Shown here: piece after piece, positions 9,501 to 21,235 of the stretch
Position numbering within the stretch: the first letter of the stretch is position 1
Layout: each line of letters starts with the position of its first letter
Assembly (NCBI RefSeq): GCF_024166365.1
Contig: NC_064830.1
Coordinates: forward strand, 87,600,721 to 87,664,720
Origin: Elephas maximus indicus
Taxonomy: Eukaryota > Chordata > Mammalia > Proboscidea > Elephantidae
Direction of reading: 5' to 3'
Length of the DNA: 64,000 bases
Translations under genes and position numbers: made by a program
The notes under the pieces: model-generated
What the model saw: only the letters and a program-made list of their open reading frames with translations
Told to the model about the DNA's origin: nothing
The model's database searches: none

Positions 9501-12500
9501 GTGGTGCTGGTTTTTGGAGGCAGTGGCTCCCACTGAGATGTGTGGAGGAATCCTGACGCAGGCACCCCATCACAGCCAGTGTTCATTACTAGTTTCACTA
9601 AGTATCAGGCACCCTAGCAGGCACTTGCCATGTTTTGTCTAATTTTAACCTCCCTGGTTTCCATAGGGCAGGTAGTGTCATCATCCCTGTTTTCCAGATG
9701 AGGGACGGGGCGCTTTGAGAGGTGATGTCACTTGTCGAAGGTCCCTGGTCGGTAACTGGCTGGGCCTGGAGTCTGTCCCAGGTCACCGGAGCTCAGAGGC
9801 CAGGCACTTCCCCACCCTCCTGTACTGCCCACCGTTTGCTCAAAGACAATCTCTCTACACAGTGCAAGATAAGCAAAGACAGAAGCAAGCAGGGAAATAG
9901 AGCAGCCCAGCAAAAATGTCAGCAAACCAGATTTTTTGCCTTGATTTGCAGAGCTACACAGTGCCATGTACTAGCTGTGTGACCTTGGGCAAGCAATCTC
10001 ACCTCCCTGTGCCCGAGTCTCTTCCTCAGTAAAATGGGGAATAGCGGTGGTTTCTACCTTACGGGGGTTTTGTGAGGATTAGGTGGGAGACTGTGTATTA
10101 AGCGCGCTTAGCGTAGTGCCCAACAGTGGCAGTGCCCCTAAGTGTTAGCAACAATCATGGTAGCCACGATGTATATTTTTCTAATAGTTTAGAATATATT
10201 CAAGAAATTGCTGGCTGCCGAACTGTCCCAGTGGAAGTAGGTTCCAGGTACACAGATGAAGAGTGGTCCCAGACACTCATGACCGTCAGCGAGTTCATCA
10301 GCAAATACATCGTGGACGAGGTACGTCGCTTTCACTGGTTTCCTCTGACACTCGGAAGATAGAGCATGTTGTGTTTGGGCAGACAACCTCCACAGTAGCA
10401 GTGGGAGCTTTCTGGGGGAGGTTAGCCTACAGAGGCTGGTCTGTAGGATCGTCAGAGCAAGGAAGGCAGGGTGCTAGGCAGGCAGGACAGCAGGGAGCCG
10501 GTTCAGAGTCTTTGTGGGGTTTTTTTCGTACAATTCACTGGCTGTAGTTTATTCATAAGATCATGTAACCATCAACACTGTCTAATTCCAGAACATTTTC
10601 ATCACCCCTAAAAGAAATCCCATGCTCATTGGCAGTCACTCCCGTTCTTCACTCCCCCCAGCCCCTGGCAACCACTAATCCACTTTCTGTCTCTGTGGAT
10701 CTGTCTGTCCTGGACATGTCATGTAAATGGAGTCCTGCAGTAGGTGGCCTTTTATGGCAGCCTTCTTTCTTTCACTGAGCATATTGTTTTCACGGTTCAT
10801 CCACGTTGTAGCGTGTATCAGTACTTTATTTTTTATGACCAAGTAATATTCCCTTGTGTGGATATACCGTATTTTGTTCATCCACTCATCAGTTGGTAGA
10901 CTTTTGGGTTGTTTCTGCTTTTGTTACTATTATGAAAAATGCTACCGTGAACGTTAGTGTGCGAGCTTCTGTTGGGACATGTTTTCAGTTCTCTTGGGTA
11001 TGTCCTAGGAGTGGAATTGCTGGGTCATATGGTAACTTCCATGTTTAACTTTTTGAGGAACTGCCAGACGTTTCTCTAGGCAGCTGCACCATTTTATCTT
11101 TTCAGATTCTTAACAGTAAGGGCAGCGAGTGGCTTCCTCTTCTTGAGACCCAGGTCACAGAGAATGGAGCCTGCTGAGCCCTGGAATGGCTGTACCATTC
11201 CTGCTGGCGCAGAACAAGGGAAACCTGCAGCATGCACACAGACCCTAAGGGAGGGGACATTCACCCAGGATCTATGGTCTCAGCCACCTTTCCCGGCCCC
11301 GAGGGAGGGTCCTTCACTAGAGTACAAGCATTTAGCATCAGTGGTTTGCACTTTTTCTACACACCCCGCAGCAACCAACTCGAAGGCAGCCTCAGGCGCA
11401 GTTGCCAAATGTTCCTATCACGTTTATTCATGGACCTGCTGCAATCAAAGGGTCCATGCCAGTGACCATGCTGGCCAAACAGTTTCTTCTACAGGCCTTC
11501 CCTTGTAACTGAACACCTGAGGCACCACCCAGTGCCCCCGTCCCTCCCTGCCGCCTTTCCCACCCATCTCCTTCACTCCTGTATCTCCAGCCTCTTCCTC
11601 AGGCAATGGGTGTCCTTCCCTGACTGTAGCCTGCTGTTCAGGGCTCACTGACCCTTGTCCATTCCTGCCTTCTCCTGTACTCCTCCCCTCCCACCTCACC
11701 TCCACTCAGTCACTGTCACTTGAGGCCTGGACAAGGGAGCTGTGGAGTCACCACATTGCCAGGTCACCTACGAAGGCCTGATGCTGTCACCTTTTCCTGG
11801 GAGGAGCCTGGTTTGCAGAACACAGAGGCATAACGGGGGCTAGCTCACAGAGTGGCCCAGACCATGGGCTTTGCATTAGTCAGAACTGGGTTGAATCTTA
11901 GCTCTCCCTTTGTGTGGCCTTGGCTGGTTATGTAACCTCTTGAATCCTCAGTCCCTGACTTGTAAAATGAGGTGAATAACGCCTACTTCACAGCCATTTG
12001 AGGGTTCAGACATAAAGCTCTTAGCGCAGTATGTATGGTCAGTGCTTGGTAGATGTAGGCAGTCAGGGGCCTCTCGCCCAGGAGGTCTGGAAGGCAGCAT
12101 GGCACAGGGCCCGGCTCATGGCAAACTCTCAGTAGCATTTGTTGGAAAGAAGAAAGGAAAGGACAGGGAATGAAGGGGAGGGATGGATGGACAGAGGGAC
12201 TCGAGGAATCAGAGAGAGGGACCTTCAGTCTGTTTCCAGGACCTTCTACGCAGCATTAGCTTCAGAGCTTTGAGACCAAAGCAGGTTCTGCTGTGGCTGC
12301 AGTTGGGTAGGTCTGGTCCCCAAAGTCACATCCGCTCTGCCCCATCTGACCTTCCCAGAGGCCTTCTCGAGCACCGCGGAGCCCTGTTTGAAAAGTGCTG
12401 ACCTTTTTACCCATCTGATTGGCAAAATATTTTACAAAATGAAATTATCCAGTAATACCCGGTGCTGAGAAAGATAGGAAAACAGCACTCACATTAATTG

Positions 12501-15500
12501 CTGGCCAGAATATAAATGATTTAAACTTTGGGAAAATAACCTGGCAGAAACTATTAAAAGTTAAAATGCACATACTCCTTGACCCAATAGTTCTGTGTTT
12601 TGAAGCTTGTACCACAAAAAAGTAACGACCAGTGTTCAAGGATGTTTGGCAAAACATGAACAAAACATTTAGCAGACCAATCAGAATATCCGCCAGTAGG
12701 GGGACAGTTGAATTAATAACATACATTCTGCCTATGAAATGTCATGTAGCCATCAAAACAGATGAGTTAGATGAGTGTAGATTGACCTCGAGAGATTCGT
12801 GATGTATCACTAAATTAAAAAAAAGCAAATTTCAAAGCAATAAGTATACTTTATTTTAAACGTTCTCACACGTACAGCCCCTTTGATTTTCATCTGAGGA
12901 GACTGAGCCTCAGGGGCGTGGAAGGGGAGTGACTTAGTTGGGGCAGCCGTCCGTCTGTACATAGGCAGAACCAGGCCCAAGTCTCCTGGCCCTCAGCCCA
13001 GCCCTGCTCCTTAGGGGTGGATCCCTGAGCCCAGGAAGGAAGCCTACAGGGGTGGGGGAGGAGGGCCAAGCAGGATGGGGTGCAAGGGACCGCACTGGGT
13101 GGTGGGCAGGGTGGGGGCACAGCAGGGGCTGAGAGCCTTTAACCAAGAGGGCGTCATCACACCTCACTGAGCTTTCTGTTGCCCCTGCTTTTTCTCCACG
13201 GATTAGCCAAGAGACGTTGGGTACCTTGCTCAGCACCAGCTCTTTGACCAGGTAAGTCTGGGGACCACGCTTCTCTCTGAGCTTCTCACATTCTCTCGCC
13301 CTCCTCACCTCTGACTTGAGAGGCAGAAAGGGGTCTGACAGTGCTCACGCACTGGTGCCACTCTCAGCATTGGGCTAGGAGTCTCTGTTCTGCTGCTGTG
13401 GCTCACTCTGTTCCTACCTCACCAATGGGAAGTTGTAGCACAGGCAAGGCCACTGGGCCTAAGGCTGGCATGCTGAGTTCAGGAACCCAGGACTGGGAGA
13501 GGCTCCAGCATGGGCTGGGGGTTGAGGAGGCCACAGGCAGATCAGCGGGGAGGGACACCTAGTCAGAAGTCCCAGTGTGGTTAAGACTGAGGAACCAGGT
13601 CCCAGGGAGCCAGGCAGGCACTTGTTGTTAGGTGCCATCCAGTTGAATAGAACTGCCCCATAGGGTTTCCAAGGAACAGCTGGTGGATTTGAACTGCAAA
13701 CCATTTGTTTAGCTGCTACGCTTGCAACCACTATGCCAGGCAAGAGGAGCAAGCTCTGATCAGACTCAGAGAGGGCAAGTCCCTGGCCTCCTCAATACCC
13801 AGAGTTCTCCGTGCATGCCCAGCACTGTCCTTATCTCAAGAGTCTGCTGACCTGGCCATTGCCTGGGCCTGGGTACCTCTGGTGGGCAGGGTGTGGGTTT
13901 GATTTCTCTGGGTACCTAGCCCTGGCTAGTCACATAGAAGACCCTTGGGATATACTTGTTGTAAGACTGAAGAGGCAGTGGACTTGGCTGGAGCTGAGAG
14001 GGAAGAGTAGGACTCAGAGAGGCTGGAGGCAGGAGGACATTCCCAGCAAGACGACTTCACACACGAGACACAGAGGGCTGGAGAGTCCCGTCTGCTGTGA
14101 GCAGCAGCCACCTGGGAAGCTTTGTTTCCAAGAGCAGAGCAAAGAGTAAAGCAGAAGAGGGAAGGTGAAGGGCCTTGAAGGCCAAACTAGGAGCTTGGGT
14201 TTTATCTGGGAGGCATCGAGAAGCCCTGGGAGGCGTTTGGGCAGGAGAGTTCCCAATAAGAAGTGATGTTTCTGGAAGAATCGGACAGGAGCACCAGGGA
14301 ATGTGCAAGGGAGGGTGCCTATGGATCGAGAGGAGAGGCGAGAAGGGCTCCTGCAGAGGCAGGCGCTGCTCTCGCTGCTTCTCCAGCCACACCAGCTCCT
14401 TGAGGACGGAACATGAAGAATACTAAGCTGTCCCTCAGTGTGGCCCCGACCAGCATCGGCCTCACTGGCGCTTTCAGAAGTCAAGCTCAGGCCCACCCAC
14501 ATCACCTGGATCAGGCTGTGCCTGTCCCCAGGGCCCTGGCGACTGTGAGCTCGGTGAGCACTGCGCCCCAGTTGCCACGTGATGCTCAGGAGGAGGCCGT
14601 GGTCACGTGGGGACAGCCAGTTATGTGCTTAGAGAGGAAATCAGGACACACGTAATTGTATACAGAATGATCTCAACCATGTTCAAAAGACAGGAAGAAA
14701 TGCCACAGAAGATGAACAGTGACGGTCTGTGGGTGGAAAGACGGTGAGTGGTTTTTTCCTTCTCTTTTCTGTAGTTTCCAAATCCTCTATAATGAGTATG
14801 TATGATCGTCAAGGAGCCCTGGTGACGCAGTAGTTAGAAGCTCAGCTGCTAACCAAAAGGTCGGCAGTTTGAATCCATCAGTCACTCTTTGGAGACCCTA
14901 GGGGGCAGATCGACCCTGTTGTATAGGGTCGCTATGAGTCACAACCGTTGGCAACAGGTTGGTATAATCAAATGAGAAAAAAATTGACTTTATTTTTAAA
15001 TGCAAACAAGAGGACAGAGCAAAGGTGTATCAGCAATTGGATTGTGTCCTGCATTTTCAAAGCTGTCTAGTTAAGAAGCTAAAGTAATAGGAGCGGGGCT
15101 TATCCTAAGGAGACTGTCTGACCGTTTGGTTTTCTCCCTGCCTCTCCCCGCCTGCTCCCCCCCCCCCCGCCCCCATCTTCCACTCACTTGGTCACTTCTG
15201 TACTTGGTGGATGCATGTCTTGACCAAGATCCATACTGGGAATGCTGCCCTCAGGGTGGGGGTCCTTCTGAGTCCCCTTTCTGCACCAAGCCCTGTGCTG
15301 GGCACTGGGGATACAGCGGTCAAGAAGGCAGGGTTACTCCCCTGCCGTAGTGATCTAAAAAGCAAAATGCATCAGACAGTGAGTGCCTCAAAGAACGTGA
15401 GAGAGGTGGCGTGATGGAAGTGATTGGGGGCCTTAGCGAGGGCAGCCAGGGAAGGTTTCTGTGAGGAGGCAGCATGTGAGCAGTGGCCCGAAAGATGAGC

Positions 15501-18500
15501 TGTTAGTCCTGAGACAAAAGGGGCTCGCCAGCTGGGAGCCTCCGGGAGGTGGGAGGTGCAAGGACAGAGTGAATGTCCACATTCAGGGGCAGAAACTTGT
15601 AGCATGAGTGGGAGACGGAAGTGGCAGAAGAGCCTGAGAAGGAGGTAGGCACTGGATTATGAAGGCTGTTCTTAATGTGGAAGGTTGTAAGTGTTTCAGA
15701 GATCACTGTGGCTCCTGTTTCGATCACGAATTGAAGGTATCCAGGCTTGGAAGCAGAAGGACCAGTTAAAAGGCTGGAAAAGTGGAGAGGTTTGAGGTGT
15801 CTGTGAGCTGCTGGCCCTTGGCGATGAGTCGGATGTGTAGGGCTTGAGAGAAAGGGAATGTCCAGGGAGACTCCTAAGTCTGGAACCTAAACAGCTTGTT
15901 AGATGGAGCTGGAGGTCCAGGAGGGTCGGTCCTACCTGAGGAACTTGGCTGTGTGGCCTTGGCCAGGGCCCATGGTGGGACACGGCAGGGGTTCCCTGAG
16001 AAGGCAGTGCTGGGTATGAGGGTCCTTGCCCAGAAGGGGGAAGACACGAGTTTGTCAAGGGTCAAGGACCACAGCTAAGTGGGAGCTGAACCCCATCTCT
16101 GAAGAGTTTGGAGCAGAGGCCCAGCTATGACAGTTTCCACCCTGAAGTTAACCACAGCACCTCTGAATATCTGGTCAGGAAGTGGTTTCAGGCAGAATGC
16201 ATGGTTTCTTCAGTTGGAGACCCTGGCTCTTTCCAAATGAGGCTGGACCACCGCAGCCCTGCCCGCCCTGACGTCTGAGTTTGCCTGATGTGCAGGCAGG
16301 TAGGTGGCTCTCAGGCTTTGAGGCATTGAGCAGAAACTTAAGTTTGGTCCCTAAAAGGATCACACGTGTTAAAGCCATGAAGTAGAAACCAGCCATGCTT
16401 GAGACTGGAATCCGTTGGTGAACGTTGCTTGAGGTGAGAACATCCAGGACGCGGGACTCGCCCTCACTGTATCACAGACTTGGGAGCAGCCCGCCCTTCT
16501 CAGAGGCAGTTTCTCTGCCCAGTCCTGCCCTCCACCCAGCACAGCAGCAAGTGCTGGGTCCCCACGCTGGCTTTTAACGGCTGAAACTGAGAGCCCACGC
16601 CTGTGTCATGTGTTCCCTCAAGTCACCCTTTTCCTCAAGGCAAAAATGTCAGAAAGCGGGGAGAGGGCTGGGGGAAGGACGTAGGGTATAAGAAAACACT
16701 CAGGAAACAGTGATGACCGTTTCATTAAAATATTAGCTTGTCGTGCACACTTACCACTGCAAAGCCCTGACGATGCCCGAGCCAGGTGAACCGGCAGCGC
16801 CCACCTGGCAAGCCCTGATGTCACTTCCTCCAAGGCCCTCCGGCACCTCTGCACAGAGGAGCACAGCACAGACTCAGTGCCACCTGGGTCAGAGAATGTG
16901 AATGGCTTTCGACTCGCCTGCACATCACCAAGTTGCTGCCTGAACAGTTTTACCCATTTATGTCGCCAGCAACCCTGCAGGAGAGTGCCCCTTTTACCAC
17001 ATCCTCGCCACCACTGCGTGTTATCATTTGCTAAATCTACGCTTATTTGATTAGGGGGAGCCCGTGACTCGTTGTTGATTTAATTTGAACTTATTTTCAA
17101 ATGAGACCAAACACTTCCTTATTTCTAGTTTTCCTATATTACCTGGTTTTTGCCGTTTGATTACTTATGTATTTTACATATGAAGATCTTATTTTTTCCT
17201 TATTTGTATGTCTCTGACCTGCTGCGTCTGTCCTGACACCCACAGATCCCAGAGCTGAAGCAGGACATCAGCATCCCTGATTACTGCTGCCTGGGCGATG
17301 GGGAGGAAGACGAGATCACCATTAACGCCTGGTTTGGTCCCCAAGGAACTGTTTCCCCACTTCATCAGGATCCCCAGCAAAACTTCCTAGCCCAGGTTGG
17401 AGTTGCTCTGGAGCTTGTCCTGCCTCTGGCCCAGCCTCCGGCCTGGCCACACCAGGCTCTTAAAAAGAGAAACAAAGGCATAGCAGGGGATGAAAGGAAA
17501 AAAGAGATGGTGCCAAGCCCCGTGGTAGGGGCCTCTCCCCAGTCAGGGCTCCTTCCAGATGTGGTTGCTACCAGACTAGGGGTTATCATCTTCTGAGATC
17601 CCAGTGGGGAGAGCCCACCAGACCAGGGCGGGGAGCCAGCGTCCATCCTGGCAGCTCAGCCTCCTGCTGGAACCAGGCCAGCTTCTTGCTGCTGGAAGGC
17701 TCCCTCCAAATAAGGAGAGGGGTGCCTCATAGGGGAAAGAGGGCTCTTCCTAGGACCTGGGGAAAAGACTGTGGTGTTGGAAGGCGGGGGCATCTAACCA
17801 CTGCTGCAAAATGACTAGTTTTGTAGGCAGAGAGATTTAATAAATTAGCATGTTTTTATAGCCACGCTGACCAAAGAGGCAATACAGTAGAGGCAAAGAG
17901 CTTGGGTTCTTAGACACCTCAGTGGACACCAGCTCTGTCACCTATGAGTTTCCTCAGCTTGGGCAACTCACTTATCCTCTGTGCCTCATCTGTAAAATGG
18001 GTGGGATGATAAACCCCCTCGGAGGGTCATTTAGAGGATTAAATGAATTAACACACAGAAAGCACTTAAAACAGTGCTTGGGACAGTCAACTGCTTAATT
18101 ATTGTTAGCTGGGGTTTTCATTGAGTCGTGTTTTGGAGCAAAAGCATATGCTGTGAGCTCTGAGCACATGTGTGGTGGGGCCCAGGGAACAGCAAGTGGG
18201 CGGCATGGAGACGTAAGGGGGGTGCCGGGTTCAGGGACTGCAGGGTCGGTCGGGGCAGCAGTGGGCCGGGAGGCTGACTGTCAGGTCTCTGTCTTTGCAG
18301 GTGATGGGGAGAAAATATATCCAGCTGTATTCCCCACAGGAGTCAGAGGCTTTATACCCTCATGACTCGCACCTTCTTCACAACACCAGCCAGGTAGGCC
18401 CTTGGGGCCCACCATGACATGGCAGACCCTCCCGTGCCCCCCTGCCCAGCCCAGTCAGGCCTGAGGAAGACAACTCCTTTTGTTTGTACAGGTAGACGTG

Positions 18501-18656
18501 GAGAACCCCGACTTGGAGAAGTTCCCTAAGTTTGCCGAGGCCCCATTCCTGTCCTGCATCCTGTCTCCTGGAGAGATCCTTTTCATCCCGGTTAAGTACT
18601 GGCACTATGTGCGGGCTCTGGACCTGAGCTTCTCAGTCAGCTTCTGGTGGTCGTAG
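6065..18656 (+). CDS. KDM8: KDM8 (JMJD5), JmjC-domain 2-oxoglutarate oxygenase
   Basis: Seven coding exons join in frame: 6065-6562, 8815-8981, 10188-10320, 13207-13251, 17246-17395, 18301-18393 and 18492-18656. They give 416 residues, the length of the main human form. The family uses Fe(II) and 2-oxoglutarate. It has been reported both as an H3K36me2 demethylase and, with better structural support, as an arginine C3-hydroxylase. The N-terminal helical part is residues 1 to about 180 and the JmjC barrel fills the C-terminal part. The iron ligands H321, D323 (LHQDP) and H400 (YWHYV), the 2-oxoglutarate lysine K336 and W310 are all present. The protein ends in the usual FWWS. No frame break was seen. 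The start in exon 2 is chosen because the proposed leader has an in-frame stop and the alignment with the known protein begins there. Transcription is convergent with NSMCE1. I see no clear AATAAA soon after the stop, so the 3' end is left open. Confidence 0.96.
6563..8814 (+). other. KDM8 intron 2
   Basis: It holds a T22 run at 6746-6767, an L1 remnant at about 7210-7620 and a MIR-like piece near 7115-7190. The rest shows nothing I recognise. Confidence 0.8.
7210..7620 (+). repeat. Old L1 remnant
   Basis: ORF2 3'-end-like phrases are visible, such as CATATGGAGAAATGTTTGACC and AGAGAGATGCAAACAG. It is diverged and the boundaries are rough. Confidence 0.5.
8815..8981 (+). CDS. KDM8: KDM8 exon 3
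   Basis: The acceptor is TTTTTAAACAG|AAAG and the donor AG|GTGGGT. It encodes residues 167-221 plus two bases of codon 222, including [19 protein letters not shown] at the entry to the catalytic region. Confidence 0.95.
8982..10187 (+). other. KDM8 intron 3
   Basis: It holds a sense MIR at about 9955-10145 that ends some 40 bases before the exon 4 acceptor. The remainder shows no recognised element. Confidence 0.8.
9955..10145 (+). repeat. MIR
   Basis: The core TAGCTGTGTGACCTTGGGCAAG is followed by CTCAGTAAAATGGGG and GTGAGGATTAGGTGG in MIR order. Confidence 0.85.
10188..10320 (+). CDS. KDM8: KDM8 exon 4
   Basis: The acceptor is TTTTTCTAATAG|TTTA and the donor GAG|GTACGT. It encodes residues 222 (shared) to 266, with [20 protein letters not shown]. 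Confidence 0.96.
10519..11106 (-). repeat. L1 fragment, antisense
   Basis: Typical antisense L1 3'-region phrases include GGCAACCACTAATCCACTTT, GTGTGGATATACCGTATTTT and GGAATTGCTGGGTCATATGG. Confidence 0.85.
11845..12062 (+). repeat. MIR
   Basis: MIR order is kept: GGGCTTTGCATTAGTCAGA, TTGAATCTTAGCTCT, TGACTTGTAAAATGAGG, then the CTTAGCGCAGT tail. Confidence 0.8.
12410..12860 (+). repeat. Old L1 remnant
   Basis: Sense L1 3' phrases: CCTTGACCCAATAGTTCTG, GGGGACAGTTGAATTAAT and ATGTCATGTAGCCATCAAAA. Confidence 0.65.
13207..13251 (+). CDS. KDM8: KDM8 exon 5
   Basis: A 45-base exon between ACGGATTAG|CCAA and CAG|GTAAGT. It encodes [15 protein letters not shown] (residues 267-281), a KDM8 hallmark segment. 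Confidence 0.96.
13622..13742 (-). repeat. AfroSINE fragment
   Basis: Reverse-strand body and head are visible (CCCCATAGGGTTTCCAAGG, AACCACTATGCCAGG), with an internal deletion in the tail part. Confidence 0.75.
14140..14360 (+). repeat. L2-like LINE remnant
   Basis: The phrases AAGGGCCTTGAAGGCCAAAC, GAGCTTGGGTTTTATCTGGG and GTGATGTTTCTGGAAGAATC follow old L2 order. It is diverged. Confidence 0.4.
14811..14965 (+). repeat. AfroSINE
   Basis: Head AAGGAGCCCTGGTGACGCAG, B box GGTCGGCAGTTTGAATCC and tail GGGTCGCTATGAGTCAC. Confidence 0.85.
15280..15750 (+). repeat. L2-like LINE remnant
   Basis: GGCACTGGGGATACAGCGG, GCCAGGGAAGGTTTCTGTG, ATGTGAGCAGTGGCCCG and GATCACTGTGGCTCC occur in the order expected of L2. 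Confidence 0.5.
17246..17395 (+). CDS. KDM8: KDM8 exon 6 (iron-binding exon)
   Basis: The acceptor is CACCCACAG|ATCC and the donor CAG|GTTGGA, a weak one. It encodes residues 282-331, with W310 and the HxD motif at H321 and D323. Confidence 0.96.
17396..18300 (+). other. KDM8 intron 6
   Basis: It holds a sense MIR at 17875-18107. Otherwise no recognised element. Confidence 0.75.
17875..18107 (+). repeat. MIR
   Basis: MIR order: CTTGGGCAACTCACTTATCC, CATCTGTAAAATGGG, GGATTAAATGAATTAA, then CACTTAAAACAGTGCTTGG. Confidence 0.85.
18301..18393 (+). CDS. KDM8: KDM8 exon 7
   Basis: The acceptor is CTGTCTTTGCAG|GTGA and the donor CAG|GTAGGC. It encodes residues 332-362, including K336, the 2-oxoglutarate contact, and [13 protein letters not shown]. 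Confidence 0.96.
18492..18656 (+). CDS. KDM8: KDM8 exon 8 (last coding exon)
   Basis: The acceptor is TTGTACAG|GTAG and the stop TAG is at 18654-18656. It encodes residues 363-416, with the third iron ligand H400 in [12 protein letters not shown]. Confidence 0.96.
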   Translation, partial: VDVENPDLEKFPKFAEAPFLSCILSPGEILFIPVKYWHYVRALDLSFSVSFWWS

Positions 18657-18869
18657 CCTGGATGAACAGAGGTCACTACTCTGGGCCCAGCCTGGGGCTG
18701 GGTCCTGGGATCTAGAGAAAAGCTGGACTAAGCCTGCAGAAACCTTCGCTGCCCAGGGGAGGGGCATCAGGATGAAAAGGTGTGTCCTACCCAGAAGGAC
18801 GTTCCAGGCAGACCCAACAACTCACACCAAGGCCCAGGCACCAGGAAGCCTGAAGCAGTGGGAAATGAT

Positions 18870-19010
18870 ATAGTGTGTGCAATGGCTTCATTTACCAGCT
18901 TCAAAACCCAGCTCCACCACTTCACTGCTGTGTGATTTGGGGCAAGTCACTTCACGGTGCCTGAGTCTCTCTCAGGTGAGTAGGGCAGTGCCAGTCCTTA
19001 GCACAGAGGG
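18870..19010 (+). repeat. MIR in the presumed KDM8 3' UTR
   Basis: MIR core CACTGCTGTGTGATTTGGGGC followed by GGTGCCTGAGTCTC. Confidence 0.75.
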
Positions 19011-19734
19011 CTCGTGAGGTGTGCATATCCAGCGTCAGCTCCTGCCGCTCTGTGACTAATCACTAGTGACTGCTTCTGTCACGAAATTATGACCGTTTCA
19101 TACTTTTTGGTCGTGACCAGGCCTGCAGGGATGGCCACAGCCCCGGGAAAGAGGTGGGTGTGCCCTGGTCACAAGAAGGGCCTTACCTGTCTACTCAGGA
19201 GCTGGACGTCTGCTGGGGAGATTTCTGCAGTGCTCACTACTGAAGTACAAGCTGCCTGCAGATAAGCGCATATGCCACCTAGCTTGATGGATTTTCAGCT
19301 GTGCGTACGCCCACGTAAGCTGCTAGAACCATCCCCAGCACCTAGAAGCCCCCTCTCCCCTGCCCCCTTCCAGTCACCTACCCTCCGGAATCACTACTCA
19401 CCAGGGGTGGGTTTTAGGCAGAGGAGAGACCCAGGCTCTCAGTAAAGACAGATGGCTGCTTGAAGACCCGCTCAAAACCTTGGTTGGTGTTATGTTTTGA
19501 CCGTTAAGACGTTTCCTAATCCTCTGACTAAAGACAGGCAGGCATATCCCAACAGCTGCCACCAGGAAAGGCCCCTCAGTTGTTGGGAGAATCACAGATT
19601 GGTGGACACTTATATAAGTGTTGTCTGGATTTTGACATACATGACACCAAACGATCATAAGCCAAAAATTCGTTCATTACAACCTACCCACAAAAGAAAA
19701 AATACTAAAACCTAATATAAACCTTAAATTTAAA

Positions 19735-20335
19735 GAAGTACAGCTTCACTGACACTCAAAGATATGCAAAGTAAAACAAAGATGCTTATTACTAACTTCG
19801 GGAAGATGTTTAAAACTCTCATCCTCAGGGCTGAGGGTAGGCTGTCCTGCTGGACAGAAATTTAGCAGCACCCAAGAACATGAAATGTCCATGGTCACGT
19901 CTGGATATAATGAGTCCCATTTCTAGAAATCCATCCAAAGGAAAGAGAAAAGATGGTCAAGGATAGACGTGCACTGGTGACCATCACAGCATTGTTCGCA
20001 AGAGCAGTTAACAAGAGACATCCTGCGTGACGTCAGTAAGAAAGGGCCGTCAACACAGTGGAATTTTATTCCATCGGTGGACATTTAGAATGTTCAGAGT
20101 TGTGGGGAAATGCCCACTGTGTCACATTAAGTAAAATGCACTGTGCACTTAATTTTCAGAGAGACATTTTTATATGTGTGTATGTATGTGTAAGTATGTA
20201 CACGTCTCAGAGAAAATGTTCCAAATGTGGATATATCTGGGCCAGTCATGAAATGATACATGATTTTAATTCTCCGTATGATGTCAAATTTTTCAATAAT
20301 GTAAGAAATCAGAAAATAAATAATTTCTAAAATTA
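19735..20335 (+). repeat. Old L1 remnant
   Basis: Sense L1 3'-end-like order: TCACAGCATTGTTCGCAAG, AGTGGAATTTTATTCCATC and AAATGCACTGTGCACTT. It is well diverged. Confidence 0.5.
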
Positions 20336-21235
20336 TTCAACCAAATTTCACTGCTGCCAGTTCTGAAAGGATGCAAGCCCTGGTCCTCAGGGAGCAGCAG
20401 TGTCGAGGGGGGCCTGACCCGCAGGCAGGACTCAGAACTGGTGGGCTGCACTGTGGGAGGTGGGTGCCACGTGAGATGGTCACACAGAGGGAGGGGGCGC
20501 TCAGGGAAGTGGAGGCCAGAGCTGATCTGGGAGGATGCAGAGGCTCTTCCAAGGAGACAGGGAGAGTGGGCCTCGAGGCTGAAGTAGCAGCACAGTGATG
20601 TCGGCACCGCTGGAGCCCAGGGTGGGACAGGGGAAGCGGTTCAAGGCGAAATTACAGGTGCAGCAAGATTCTGGATGGTGCCGGCCCCTGATGGCCAGAT
20701 GTGCTGGGGCTTGTTCGGTTTATGATAGAAACTCAACTCACACGGGTTTAAGCTAAAACAAAGCCAGCAAACAACACGGATATATTGTTCCCATAGCAGG
20801 AAAGGACGCTGGAGCTGCCCTGAGAAGGGGAGGAAGTCTGGGCTCAGGCATCCAAGGACGGGCCTCTCTTCCTGCACTCCCCTGCCTGACCACCTCATCT
20901 CTACGAGTCTCCACTGGTTTCCTTCTTCAAACTCTTGGCAATAGGCCTCCACAGGGGGAGGAGATGGCCCCACCGGGCTCAGATCATACCTCCAGCACCA
21001 TGACCCACAGGCACAGCTGCTCGTCTTCCAGCTCCAAGTCAAGGAACCCCAGGGAAGACTGCTTGGCAAGGCCTGGGACATGTCTACCCGGTGACTAGGA
21101 GAAATGGAGGGGAGGGGAAGCCTTGCTGGGCAGCTGAAACTCAAACTGTGAGTGCCCTCCGTAACCAGGCCAAGGAATTGTGACCTTATCATGTAGGCCT
21201 TGAAACTTATGAATTTTAGGCAGGGAAACTGTCAA

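Larger units (their letters stand above)
10321..13206 (+). other. KDM8 intron 4
   Basis: It contains an antisense L1 (10519-11106), a MIR (11845-12062) and a sense L1 remnant (12410-12860). In 11107-11844 and 12063-12409 I recognise nothing. Confidence 0.8.
13252..17245 (+). other. KDM8 intron 5
   Basis: It holds SINEs at 13622-13742 and 14811-14965, L2-like pieces near 14140-14360 and 15280-15750, and a C12 run at 15157-15168. From 15751 to 17245 I see no recognised element. Confidence 0.8.
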